DNA of 5,738 bases. It comes from an uncultured Oscillospiraceae bacterium. Its GTDB lineage: Bacteria; Bacillota; Clostridia; Oscillospirales; Ruminococcaceae. Each line of letters begins with the position of its first letter. Position 1 is the first letter of the stretch. Under the pieces are notes generated by a model. It saw only the letters and a program-made list of their open reading frames with translations, was not told the DNA's origin and ran no database searches. Both the position numbers and the translations under genes were made by a program. The stretch is from contig USNZ01000097.1 of the NCBI GenBank assembly GCA_900556255.1, forward strand, positions 1 through 5,738, read 5' to 3'. Below are positions 1 through 5,682 of the stretch, piece after piece.

Positions 1-2
1 TT

Positions 3-33
3 GCCCTGTAGGGCGGGGTGACCCCACCCCGCC
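3..33. repeat. GC-rich hairpin, possible dispersed intergenic repeat
   Basis: Bases 12-20 (GGCGGGGTG) pair perfectly with 25-33 (CACCCCGCC written as its complement arm) around a 4-base loop, giving a 9-bp GC-rich stem. A second short pair, GCCC at 3-6 with GGGC at 11-14, overlaps it and excludes it. No T-run follows on either strand, so it does not look like an intrinsic terminator. Such GC-rich hairpins are reminiscent of REP-like intergenic repeats in gut Clostridia, but with a single copy at the window edge this is only a guess. Bases 34-92 show no gene or other clear signal. Confidence 0.3.
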
Positions 34-92
34 AAGGGATTGGGCGGCTGCCGCAAATTTCCGGCTCGTCTCCCGTTTTTATACCCGCACAC

Positions 93-126
93 AAAAAGCC
101 CCCGAAACGCAAAGCGTTTCGGGGGC
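93..126 (-). terminator. Intrinsic terminator of the lectin-repeat gene
   Basis: A perfect 13-bp stem (98-110 with 114-126, arm GCCCCCGAAACGC) encloses a 3-base loop. On the minus strand it is followed directly by five T residues (97-93). It lies about 60 bases after the stop codon at 187, on the correct strand. No T-run follows on the plus strand, so it works for minus-strand transcription only. Confidence 0.93.
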
Positions 127-167
127 AACTCGTTACAGCACAATATTACGCAACGGATATATAGGGT

Positions 168-192
168 AAGTAATTACAGACTGTAATTACTT
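168..192. repeat. 25-bp perfect palindrome over the stop codon
   Basis: Twelve bases (168-179, AAGTAATTACAG) are mirrored exactly by 181-192 around one central base at 180. The palindrome contains the last Lys codon and the TAA stop (187-189) of the lectin-repeat gene. In mRNA it can fold as an 11-bp AU-rich stem with a 3-nt loop. It is separate from the terminator about 40 bases further downstream. Its role is unknown: it could be a protein-binding site, a 3'-end stability hairpin or an element that stalls ribosomes at termination. Confidence 0.85.
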
Positions 193-1158
193 CTTGCGGT
201 TCTTCTTGCCGGCAGTCTTTTTGGCAGCAGACTTGACAGCCTTGACAGTCTCCTCGACAACAGGCTTAACAGCCTTGACGGTCTCCTCGACGACGGGCTT
301 CACGGTCTTGGCGGCCTGCTCAACAACGGGCTTGGCGGTCTTGACGGTCTCCTCGACAACGGGCTTGGCGGCCTTGACAGTCTCCTCAACGACGGGCTTC
401 ACGGTCTTGACGGCCTGCTCGACAACGGGCTTGGCGGCCTTGACGGTCTCCTCGACGACGGGCTTGGCGGCCTTGACGGTCTCCTCGACGACGGGCTTCA
501 CGGTCTTGACGGTTTCCTCAACGACGGGCTTCACAGTCTTGACGGTTTCCTCAACAACCTTGGCAGCCTTCTTGGCGGCGGGCTTCTTGGCAGCAGCCTT
601 GACAGCCTTGGTCACTTCCTCGGCAGCGTTTTCGGCAGCGGCGGTCAGCTCGGCCTTGGCCTTGGCGGCGCTGGCCTTGGCGCTTGTCTCGGGCTTGCGG
701 GTAACTTCGTCAATGGTCCAGAACTGGTTGTCGCCGTTGACGTCGGCCCAGATCTGCAGGGCGGTGCCGTTGTCGGCGGTCATACCGGCGTCCAGCAGCT
801 TGCCAGCGAGGTTGGACTTGATCTTGACGCGGCCGTCGTTGGTAGGCTCAACCACCCACAGCTGGCTGCTGGCGGGGGCACCCTCCCACTGGTGAACGCG
901 GGTGCCGTCGCTGACGCCGCCCATGTTCAGGTCCAGCATCTTGCCGGTAAAACGGTTCTGCACACGGTAGACGCCGTCGCCTGCGGCGACAAAGCTCCAC
1001 TGCTGCCACTCGACGTTGGCGTTGTCCCACAGCTGGATCTTGGCGCCGTTGTCCATGTTGAAATCTGCGACTTCTACGACCTTGCCGTTGGCAGAACTGA
1101 TGGTATAGAACTTGCCGTCAGCGATGACGGTCTGGGTCATTTTCTTCTTGGTTGCCAT
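187..1158 (-). CDS. Ricin-type beta-trefoil lectin domain protein with C-terminal 11-residue repeat tail
   Basis: This 323-residue protein has two parts. Residues about 12-150 form a ricin-B-like beta-trefoil of three subdomains, each with a GK(V/M/L)(V/L) strand near its start (25, 72, 119) and a QxW-type motif at its end (QQW 52-54, QLW 99-101, QFW 145-147). This fold usually binds carbohydrate. Residues about 151-198 are an Ala/Lys/Glu-rich linker. Residues 199-308 are ten 11-residue repeats of the type KPVVEETVKxx, and the last 15 residues are Lys-rich (ending GKKNRKK). There is no signal peptide, transmembrane segment or wall anchor, so it looks cytoplasmic, which is odd for a lectin. 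The ATG start follows AGGAGG with a 9-nt gap. The gene has its own promoter and terminator and is not part of the transporter operon. The tail resembles histone-H1-like or phasin-like helical tails only in composition. The fold is fairly certain; function, ligand and partner are unknown. Confidence 0.9.
   Translation of the reverse strand: MATKKKMTQTVIADGKFYTISSANGKVVEVADFNMDNGAKIQLWDNANVEWQQWSFVAAGDGVYRVQNRFTGKMLDLNMGGVSDGTRVHQWEGAPASSQLWVVEPTNDGRVKIKSNLAGKLLDAGMTADNGTALQIWADVNGDNQFWTIDEVTRKPETSAKASAAKAKAELTAAAENAAEEVTKAVKAAAKKPAAKKAAKVVEETVKTVKPVVEETVKTVKPVVEETVKAAKPVVEETVKAAKPVVEQAVKTVKPVVEETVKAAKPVVEETVKTAKPVVEQAAKTVKPVVEETVKAVKPVVEETVKAVKSAAKKTAGKKNRKK
235..564 (-). repeat. Ten in-frame 33-bp tandem repeats coding for KPVVEETVKxx
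   Basis: These are ten contiguous 33-bp units inside the lectin-repeat gene, coding for residues 199-308. Seven carry PVVEETVK; the first has AK in place of KP, and units 5 and 8 read KPVVEQAVKTV and KPVVEQAAKTV. The last two residues alternate among TV, AA, TA and AV. Units are close to identical at the DNA level (plus strand: repeated GACGGTCTCCTCGACGACGG-like blocks), so copy number can probably change by slippage or recombination. There are no spacers, so this is not a CRISPR array. Confidence 0.95.
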
Positions 1159-1167
1159 AATGGCTCT

Positions 1168-1173
1168 CCTCCT
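1168..1173 (-). promoter_or_regulatory. Strong ribosome binding site of the lectin-repeat gene
   Basis: Minus-strand AAAGGAGGAG contains a full AGGAGG, 9 nt before the ATG at 1156-1158. This fixes the start and suggests efficient translation. Confidence 0.9.
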
Positions 1174-1183
1174 TTATATGACG

Positions 1184-1210
1184 GCGGACGGGGCGCGTGG
1201 CATCGTCCGC
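1184..1210 (-). promoter_or_regulatory. Leader hairpin upstream of the lectin-repeat gene
   Basis: Seven bases (1184-1190, GCGGACG) pair perfectly with 1204-1210 (CGTCCGC) around a 13-base loop. It lies in the roughly 84-nt leader, 10 bases before the Shine-Dalgarno sequence. A smaller ACACG/CGTGT hairpin lies further upstream in the same leader. No U-tract follows, so it is not a terminator. It may stabilise the 5' end of the mRNA or tune translation; no known riboswitch is recognisable. Confidence 0.5.
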
Positions 1211-1248
1211 AGGGTAAACCAACACGATTTTGCGTGTCTACGTGTACT

Positions 1249-1277
1249 ATTATAACCACTTTTTACCAATCCGTCAA
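1249..1277 (-). promoter_or_regulatory. Near-consensus housekeeping promoter of the lectin-repeat gene
   Basis: On the minus strand, TTGACG (1272-1277) and TATAAT (1249-1254) are separated by exactly 17 bases. That is one mismatch from the sigma-70/sigma-A consensus. Transcription should start near 1242, leaving a leader of about 84 nt. It lies just past the terminator of the upstream operon, so the lectin-repeat gene is an independent and probably well-expressed unit. Confidence 0.88.
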
Positions 1278-1306
1278 CTTTTTCGCGCTAATGCGGCATA
1301 TTACAC

Positions 1307-1338
1307 AAAAAAACCGGGATGGCGTCAATCCATCCCAG
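1307..1338 (-). terminator. Intrinsic terminator of the marR-ABC operon
   Basis: On the minus strand, CTGGGATGG (1338-1330) pairs with CCATCCCGG (1322-1314) through nine base pairs, one of them G-U, around a 7-base loop. Seven T residues follow (1313-1307). It starts 18 bases after the TGA stop at 1357, ending the operon before the next promoter. Confidence 0.93.
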
Positions 1339-1356
1339 TAATTTTGTTTGATTCTA

Positions 1357-3282
1357 TCACGAATTTTCGGCAAAATTTCCCGTGTAGAGGGTGTAATACT
1401 TGCCCTTCTGCGCAATCAATTCGTCGTGGGTGCCGCGCTCAATAATGCGGCCCTGCTCCAGAACCATAATGCAGTCAGAGTTGCGCACCGTGGACAGACG
1501 GTGGGCAATGACAAAGGTCGTACGGCCGTACATCAGGCCGTCCATGCCCTGCTGCACCAGGCGCTCGGTGCGGGTGTCGATGCTGGAAGTTGCCTCGTCC
1601 AGAATCAGCACGGGCGGGTCGGCAACGGCGGCGCGGGCAATGGCCAGCAGCTGGCGCTGGCCCTGACTCAGGTTGGTGCCGTCGCCCGTCAGCATGGTGT
1701 TATAGCCATCAGGCAGGCGGCGGATGAACTCGTCGGCGTTGGCCAGCTTGGCGGCGGCGCGACATTCCTCATCGCTGGCGGTCAGGCGGCCGTAGCGGAT
1801 ATTTTCCAACACAGTGCCGGTGAACAGGTGGGTGTCCTGCAGCACGATGCCCAGCGAGGCGCGCAGGTCGCTCTTGCGGATGTGGGTAATGTCGATGCCG
1901 TGATAGTGGATGGCACCCTTCTGGATATCGTAAAAACGGTTGATCAGGTTGGTGATGGTCGTCTTGCCCGCGCCCGTGGAGCCGACAAAGGCAATTTTCT
2001 GGCCGGGACGGCCGTACAAATTGACGTCGTGCAGCACGATTTTGTCAGGGTAGTAGCCAAAGTCCACGTCCTCAAAGACGATGTCGCCCTTCAGCTCGCG
2101 GTAGTCGGCGGAGCCGTCGGCATTGACGCGCTTCCATGCCCACAGGTTGGTGCGCTCGTCGGTTTCGGTGACGCTGTCATCGGCCAGACGCTTGGCGTTG
2201 ACCAGCTTGACTTGTCCCTCGTCCACCTCGGGCTTTTCGTCCATCAGGGCAAAGACGCGCTGACCGCCCGCCAACGCCATAATGACGGAGTTGAACTGCA
2301 TGGAGATCTGGCTGATGGGCATGTTCAGGCTGCGGTTGAAGGTCAAAAAGCTGGCCAGCTTGCCCAGCGTCAGCCCGCCGATGCCGCCCAATGCCAATGC
2401 GCCGCCGATCATGGCCGCCAGCACATAGGACAGGTTGCCCAACTGGGTATTGACGGGGCCGCCGAGGTTGGAGTAACGGTTGGCCTTGTCGGCGCTTTCA
2501 AACAGGGCGTCGTTCAGTTCGTTGAACCGGTGGATGGCCTCGTCCTCGTGGCAGAACACCTTGACGACCTTCTGACCGTTCATCATTTCCTCAATAAAAC
2601 CGTTGACGGCGCCCAGGTCGCGCTGCTGCGACACAAAGTATTTGCCGGAGTTGGTGGTCAGGTACTTGGTGGCCAGCAGCATAACGGCGACCATTACCAG
2701 CGTTACCAGCGTCAGCAGCGGGCTGAGCATGATCATGGAAATCAACACGCTGACGACCATGATGCTGCTGTTGAACAGCTGCGGGATGCTCTGGCTGATC
2801 ATCTGGCGCAGGGTGTCGGTGTCGTTGGTGTAGATGGACATGATATCGCCGTGAGCGTTGCGGTCAAAATACTGGATGGGCAGCGTCTGCATGTGGGTGA
2901 ACAGGTCATCGCGCAGACGCTTCAGCGTGCCCTGGGTGACGTGCGCCATGATGCGCGCCTGCGAGAAGTTGGCGATAATGCCGCAGATGTAGAACGCGGC
3001 GGTGCGGCCGATGGCGGCGGCCAGGCCGGAGAAATCATTGCTTTGCTCTGCCAGCAGGGGCAGAATGTAGTTATCGATGAGTTTTTGCATAAACAGGGTG
3101 CCCTGCACGGTGGCCAGCACGCTGACAACGATGCACACCACCACCGCAACCATCGCAACGGTGTAGGTTTCACCGACATAGCGCATAATGCGCATAAAAA
3201 TTTTGCCGGGGTTTTCGACCTTGGGGCGGGGTCCGCGGGCACCGCCGGGGCCGACTTTTACGACTTTTGCTTTCTCTGCCAT
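1357..3282 (-). CDS. Heterodimeric ABC exporter, consensus-site half (TM288/LmrD/BmrD-like), permease-ATPase fusion
   Basis: This 641-residue half-transporter joins a six-helix membrane domain (about residues 35-345) to a nucleotide-binding domain (about 400-635). A basic Gly/Pro-rich N-terminus precedes the first helix. Visible motifs are Walker A GSTGAGKT (434-441), Q-loop Gln482, signature LSQGQ (538-542), Walker B VLILDE with catalytic Glu563, and switch His594. The catalytic residues are therefore intact and only the signature departs from LSGGQ. In TM287/288-type exporters this subunit gives the working Walker A/B and H-loop of the consensus site and the non-canonical signature of the degenerate site. 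A linker of about 45 residues (355-400, including NLWAWKRVNADGSADYRELKG) joins the domains; I recall similar linkers in clostridial relatives. The ATG overlaps the previous stop by one base, and AGGAGG lies 9 nt upstream (3292-3297). The likely role is export of drugs or other hydrophobic compounds across the cytoplasmic membrane with the product of 3282-5039. The actual substrate cannot be read from sequence. Confidence 0.95.
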   Translation of the reverse strand: MAEKAKVVKVGPGGARGPRPKVENPGKIFMRIMRYVGETYTVAMVAVVVCIVVSVLATVQGTLFMQKLIDNYILPLLAEQSNDFSGLAAAIGRTAAFYICGIIANFSQARIMAHVTQGTLKRLRDDLFTHMQTLPIQYFDRNAHGDIMSIYTNDTDTLRQMISQSIPQLFNSSIMVVSVLISMIMLSPLLTLVTLVMVAVMLLATKYLTTNSGKYFVSQQRDLGAVNGFIEEMMNGQKVVKVFCHEDEAIHRFNELNDALFESADKANRYSNLGGPVNTQLGNLSYVLAAMIGGALALGGIGGLTLGKLASFLTFNRSLNMPISQISMQFNSVIMALAGGQRVFALMDEKPEVDEGQVKLVNAKRLADDSVTETDERTNLWAWKRVNADGSADYRELKGDIVFEDVDFGYYPDKIVLHDVNLYGRPGQKIAFVGSTGAGKTTITNLINRFYDIQKGAIHYHGIDITHIRKSDLRASLGIVLQDTHLFTGTVLENIRYGRLTASDEECRAAAKLANADEFIRRLPDGYNTMLTGDGTNLSQGQRQLLAIARAAVADPPVLILDEATSSIDTRTERLVQQGMDGLMYGRTTFVIAHRLSTVRNSDCIMVLEQGRIIERGTHDELIAQKGKYYTLYTGNFAENS

Positions 3283-5039
3283 TATGCCTCGCCTCCTTTT
3301 TCGTCAAAGTCGCCGGAGCCTTGGGTCTGGCTGTTGTAGACTTCCTGATAGATCGGGTTGGTGGCCAGCATCTCGGCGGGTGTGCCGAAGCCGCTGACAC
3401 GGCCGCCGTCCAGCACCAGCACCTTGTCGGCGTTCTCAACGCTGGAAATGCGCTGCGCAATGATAAACACCGTCGTGCCGGGGATCTTTTCCGCGAAGGA
3501 ACGGCGGATCTTGGCGTCGGTGGCGGTATCAACGGCGGAGGTGGAGTCGTCCAGAATCAAAATTTTTGGCTTTTTCAGCAGGGCGCGGGCAATGCACAGA
3601 CGCTGCTTCTGACCGCCGGACACGTTCGCGCCGCCCTGGTCGATGTGGGTTTCGTACTTGTCGGGGAAGCGCTCGATAAATTCATCGGCGCAGGCCTGCT
3701 TGCAGGCGTCCTCCAACTCCTGCTGGGTGGCATTTTTGTTGCCCCAGCGCAGGTTGTCGGCAATGGTGCCGCTGAACAGCTCGTTTTTCTGCAGAACCAT
3801 GGCCACGCTGTTGCGCAGGGTGTCAAGGTCGTAGCTGCGCACGTCCTCGCCGCCGATGTAAACGTGACCGGCGGTGGTGTCGTACAGGCGGGGCAGCAGC
3901 TGCACAAGGCTTGTCTTGGAGCTGCCGGTGCCGCCGATGATGCCCACGGTTTCGCCGGAACGGATGTTCAGCGAAATATCGCTCAGCACATCGCGGCCGT
4001 CGTCCTTATAACGGAAGCAGACATGGTCAAAGCGCACAGCGCCGTTTTTGACTTCCATCAGGGGCTTGTCGCAGTTGGCCAGGGTGCTCTGCTCGGTCAG
4101 CACCTCACTGATGCGGCGGGCGCTGGCGGCGGACATGGTGATCATAACAAAAACCATGGACAGCATCATCAGGCTGGTCAGAATGTTCATGCAGTAGGTC
4201 AGCATGGACATCAGCTCGCCGGTGGTGAACTCGGTCGCGCCGGACAGCACGATCATCCGAGCACCCAGCCAGGAAATCAGCAAAATGCAGGTGAAGACGG
4301 TGCCCATCATCAGGGGCGCGTTGTAGGACAGGACCTTTTCGGCCTTGAGCAGCAGCTGCTGCACGTTGCCGGAGGCTTTTTTGAACTTTTCGCTCTCAAA
4401 ATCCTCGCGCACATAGGCCTTGACCACGCGGATGGCGGAAACGTTTTCCTGCACGCTCTCGTTCAGATCGTCATATTTTTTGAAGGCGTCCGAGAAGTAG
4501 CGGCTGGCGCGGGTCATAATGATGACCAGACAAACGCCTAAGAAAATAACGGCAACCAGATAAATTCTGGCAAGCCCCGCATGGATGGAGAACGCCATGC
4601 ACATGGCAATGATCATGCTGGCGGGCGCGCGGATCGCCATACGCAAAATCATCTGGTAGGCGTTTTGCAGGTTTGTGACGTCGGTGGTCATGCGGGTGAC
4701 AAGGCCCGCCGTGGAGAATTTGTCGATGTTGGCAAAGCTGAAGGTCTGGATGTTTTTGAACATCGAACGGCGCAGGTTGCGGGCATAGCCGGTGGAGGCA
4801 CGGGCACCCAGCACACCGCCCATAACGCCGAAGAACAGACCTACGGCAGCGGCCACGATCATCCAGCCGCCGACGCGGTAGATGACAGACAGGTTGCCGG
4901 CGGTGACACCGTCGTCAATGATGGTGGACATCAATCGGGGCAAGATCATCTCCATGATGACCTCGCCGATCATGCAGACAGGCGTCAGGACGGAAACCAG
5001 ACGGACGCCTTTTGTCTCTTTGGCAAGTGTGTTCAGCAA
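3282..5039 (-). CDS. Heterodimeric ABC exporter, degenerate-site half (TM287/LmrC/BmrC-like), permease-ATPase fusion
   Basis: This 585-residue half-transporter has six predicted membrane helices (about 13-34, 58-80, 138-154, 158-176, 243-263, 277-300) followed by a nucleotide-binding domain (about 328-570). Walker A reads GGTGSSKT (369-376), with Ser374 where Gly is usual. The other motifs are Q-loop Gln417, signature VSGGQ (473-477), Walker B ILILDD with Asp498 in place of the catalytic Glu, and Gln529 in place of the switch His (IIAQR). This set is the mark of the subunit that supplies the degenerate ATP site in TM287/288-type exporters, while its near-canonical signature serves the partner's active site. 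It should need the product of 1357-3282 to work. The start is TTG at 5037-5039, chosen because AAAGGAG lies 10 nt upstream inside the end of the marR gene. The stop of marR is 4 nt away, so translation is probably coupled. Substrate unknown; multidrug-type export is the usual role. Confidence 0.95.
   Translation of the reverse strand: MLNTLAKETKGVRLVSVLTPVCMIGEVIMEMILPRLMSTIIDDGVTAGNLSVIYRVGGWMIVAAAVGLFFGVMGGVLGARASTGYARNLRRSMFKNIQTFSFANIDKFSTAGLVTRMTTDVTNLQNAYQMILRMAIRAPASMIIAMCMAFSIHAGLARIYLVAVIFLGVCLVIIMTRASRYFSDAFKKYDDLNESVQENVSAIRVVKAYVREDFESEKFKKASGNVQQLLLKAEKVLSYNAPLMMGTVFTCILLISWLGARMIVLSGATEFTTGELMSMLTYCMNILTSLMMLSMVFVMITMSAASARRISEVLTEQSTLANCDKPLMEVKNGAVRFDHVCFRYKDDGRDVLSDISLNIRSGETVGIIGGTGSSKTSLVQLLPRLYDTTAGHVYIGGEDVRSYDLDTLRNSVAMVLQKNELFSGTIADNLRWGNKNATQQELEDACKQACADEFIERFPDKYETHIDQGGANVSGGQKQRLCIARALLKKPKILILDDSTSAVDTATDAKIRRSFAEKIPGTTVFIIAQRISSVENADKVLVLDGGRVSGFGTPAEMLATNPIYQEVYNSQTQGSGDFDEKGGEA
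3292..3297 (-). promoter_or_regulatory. Ribosome binding site of the second ABC gene
   Basis: Minus-strand AGGAGG lies inside the end of the upstream ABC gene, 9 nt before the ATG at 3280-3282. Start and stop share one base (TAATG), so the two subunits are probably translated in coupled, near-equal amounts. Confidence 0.88.
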
Positions 5040-5043
5040 GGTT

Positions 5044-5493
5044 TTATTGCTCCTTTCTTATTTCGGCAGAGGAATCCAGAATGGCCTGAGCGTTTCGCAA
5101 AAGGATATTCAGCCCGCGGCACATCATTTCCAGCTCCTGCTGCGAAAGCCCAGCCTGCAGCTCGGTTTCGTAGCGGTCGATGGTATTGTGCACACGGTCA
5201 TGGTAGGCAACACCCTTGGGGGTTGCCTGCAGCCGCTTGAGGCGGGCGTCCTTTTGCACGGCGCTGCGGGTGATAAGCCCTGCCTGTTCCATGTTTTGCA
5301 GCATAGAAGTAACGCTGGAACGTTGGATATGCAGCCATTTTTCGATATCGCGCTGGTAAATGTCGCAATCCTCGCGGTTGGCGGCAACAATGCGTCCCAG
5401 CACCATGCCCTGTATGCCGCCCAGTTCGGGCGCGACCTCTGCGGAGACGCGGGCGTCCAGGGCACGGCGGATGGTGCGGGAAACCTCGGACAC
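5044..5493 (-). CDS. MarR-family winged-helix transcriptional regulator
   Basis: From the GTG at 5491-5493 this gives 149 residues. The centre is a MarR winged helix: a helix-turn-helix with recognition helix around residues 57-73 (IQRSSVTSMLQNMEQAGLI), then the wing at 75-94 with the family pattern KDARLKRLQATPKG (Asp82, Arg84). Terminal helices that normally make the dimer flank it. MarR dimers usually bind a palindrome in their own promoter and release it when they bind a small ligand, often one exported by the linked pump. First gene of the operon, 4 nt before the ABC pair, so it most likely represses its own operon; the repeats at 5601-5645 are the candidate operator. The GTG start is doubtful. 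Its best Shine-Dalgarno sequence is about 16 nt away, the reading frame continues upstream in sensible sequence (HVGALVSEVSRTIRR matches the usual first helix), and a much better ribosome site points to ACG at 5557-5559. The true protein may thus be 171 residues. Confidence 0.9.
   Translation of the reverse strand: MSEVSRTIRRALDARVSAEVAPELGGIQGMVLGRIVAANREDCDIYQRDIEKWLHIQRSSVTSMLQNMEQAGLITRSAVQKDARLKRLQATPKGVAYHDRVHNTIDRYETELQAGLSQQELEMMCRGLNILLRNAQAILDSSAEIRKEQ
5050..5054 (-). promoter_or_regulatory. Ribosome binding site that fixes a TTG start
   Basis: Minus-strand AAAGGAG lies within the last codons of the marR gene and 10 nt before the TTG at 5037-5039. No ATG lies nearby in frame; the first in-frame ATG falls about 22 codons inside, within the first membrane helix region. 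TTG is therefore the best start. Confidence 0.8.
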
Positions 5494-5559
5494 CAGTGCG
5501 CCGACGTGTTCCTCTTTGCAGTCGGGGCAATCGGGCGTGGTGTTTGGTTGGTTAGACGT
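5494..5559 (-). other. Probable N-terminal extension of the MarR regulator, starting at an ACG codon
   Basis: The marR reading frame stays open upstream of the GTG as far as a TGA at 5566-5568, with no ATG, GTG or TTG. Starting at ACG (5557-5559) it would add 22 residues: (M)SNQPNTTPDCPDCKEEHV followed by GAL. This includes a CxxC pair (residues 11 and 14) and completes the first dimer helix. A near-perfect Shine-Dalgarno sequence sits 9 nt before the ACG. Either the gene uses a rare ACG start, or a former ATG was changed by a single T-to-C transition or a sequencing error. Confidence 0.6.
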
Positions 5560-5563
5560 TGGG

Positions 5564-5574
5564 AATCACCTGCT
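5564..5574 (-). promoter_or_regulatory. Near-perfect Shine-Dalgarno sequence before the ACG codon
   Basis: On the minus strand, AGCAGGTGATT, together with the A at 5575, matches 10 of 11 bases of AAGGAGGTGAT, the complement of the 16S rRNA 3' end. The final GG of the core lies 9 nt before ACG at 5557-5559. This is the same gap as between AGGAGG and ATG at 1158 and at 3282, so it argues that translation starts here and not at the GTG 66 bases downstream. Confidence 0.7.
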
Positions 5575-5597
5575 TTTCTGTCGATTTTTGTTTTGCG

Positions 5598-5650
5598 TTG
5601 TACTGTTCGATTGTGAATTGTTCGTTTTCTAACAGTTCGATTTCGTACAA
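5598..5650. promoter_or_regulatory. Candidate operator: three 15-bp-spaced GTTCG repeats within inverted repeats
   Basis: GTTCG occurs at 5605, 5620 and 5635, exactly 15 bases apart. The three 15-bp units (5601-5615, 5616-5630, 5631-5645) also share A at position 2 and TT at positions 11-12. Inverted repeats frame them: TTGTAC (5598-5603) with GTACAA (5645-5650), and ACTGTT (5602-5607) with AACAGT (5631-5636). The block begins at the predicted transcription start and runs through the early leader, where a bound repressor would block transcription. The MarR protein is the obvious candidate, though MarR sites are usually simple palindromes and not phased direct repeats. Confidence 0.55.
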
Positions 5651-5654
5651 TAAG

Positions 5655-5682
5655 AGTATACCATCAACCCGTCGAAAGTCAA
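5655..5682 (-). promoter_or_regulatory. Promoter of the marR-ABC operon, extended -10 type
   Basis: On the minus strand, TTGACT (5677-5682) is separated by 16 bases from TATACT (5655-5660). TGG directly precedes the -10, forming the extended TGn motif. Transcription should start near 5648, giving a leader of about 89 nt to the ACG or 155 nt to the GTG. Upstream, from 5683 to the window end, I see no gene with a start codon. Confidence 0.78.

Noticed and set aside
235..564. Regular 33-bp repeats resembling a CRISPR array
   Set aside because: Units are directly contiguous without spacers and code in frame for an 11-residue peptide repeat.
194..895. Plus-strand open frame with LTVSSTTGL repeats
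   Set aside because: The repeats are the reverse reading of the KPVVEETVK coding repeats. There is no ribosome site, and the minus-strand protein has a recognisable fold, promoter and terminator.
1348..3339. Long plus-strand open frame (663 codons) opposite the second ABC gene
   Set aside because: It is the antisense shadow of a clear ABC gene in GC-rich DNA. Its translation is rich in His/Gln/Val/Gly without domain motifs, and it has no ribosome site.
3267..4541. Long plus-strand open frame (424 codons) opposite the first ABC gene
   Set aside because: Antisense shadow with the same low-complexity His/Gly/Ala composition and no motifs.
5198..5530. Alternative minus-strand frame of 110 codons within the marR gene
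   Set aside because: Arg/Pro-rich out-of-frame shadow; the marR frame has the full winged-helix pattern.
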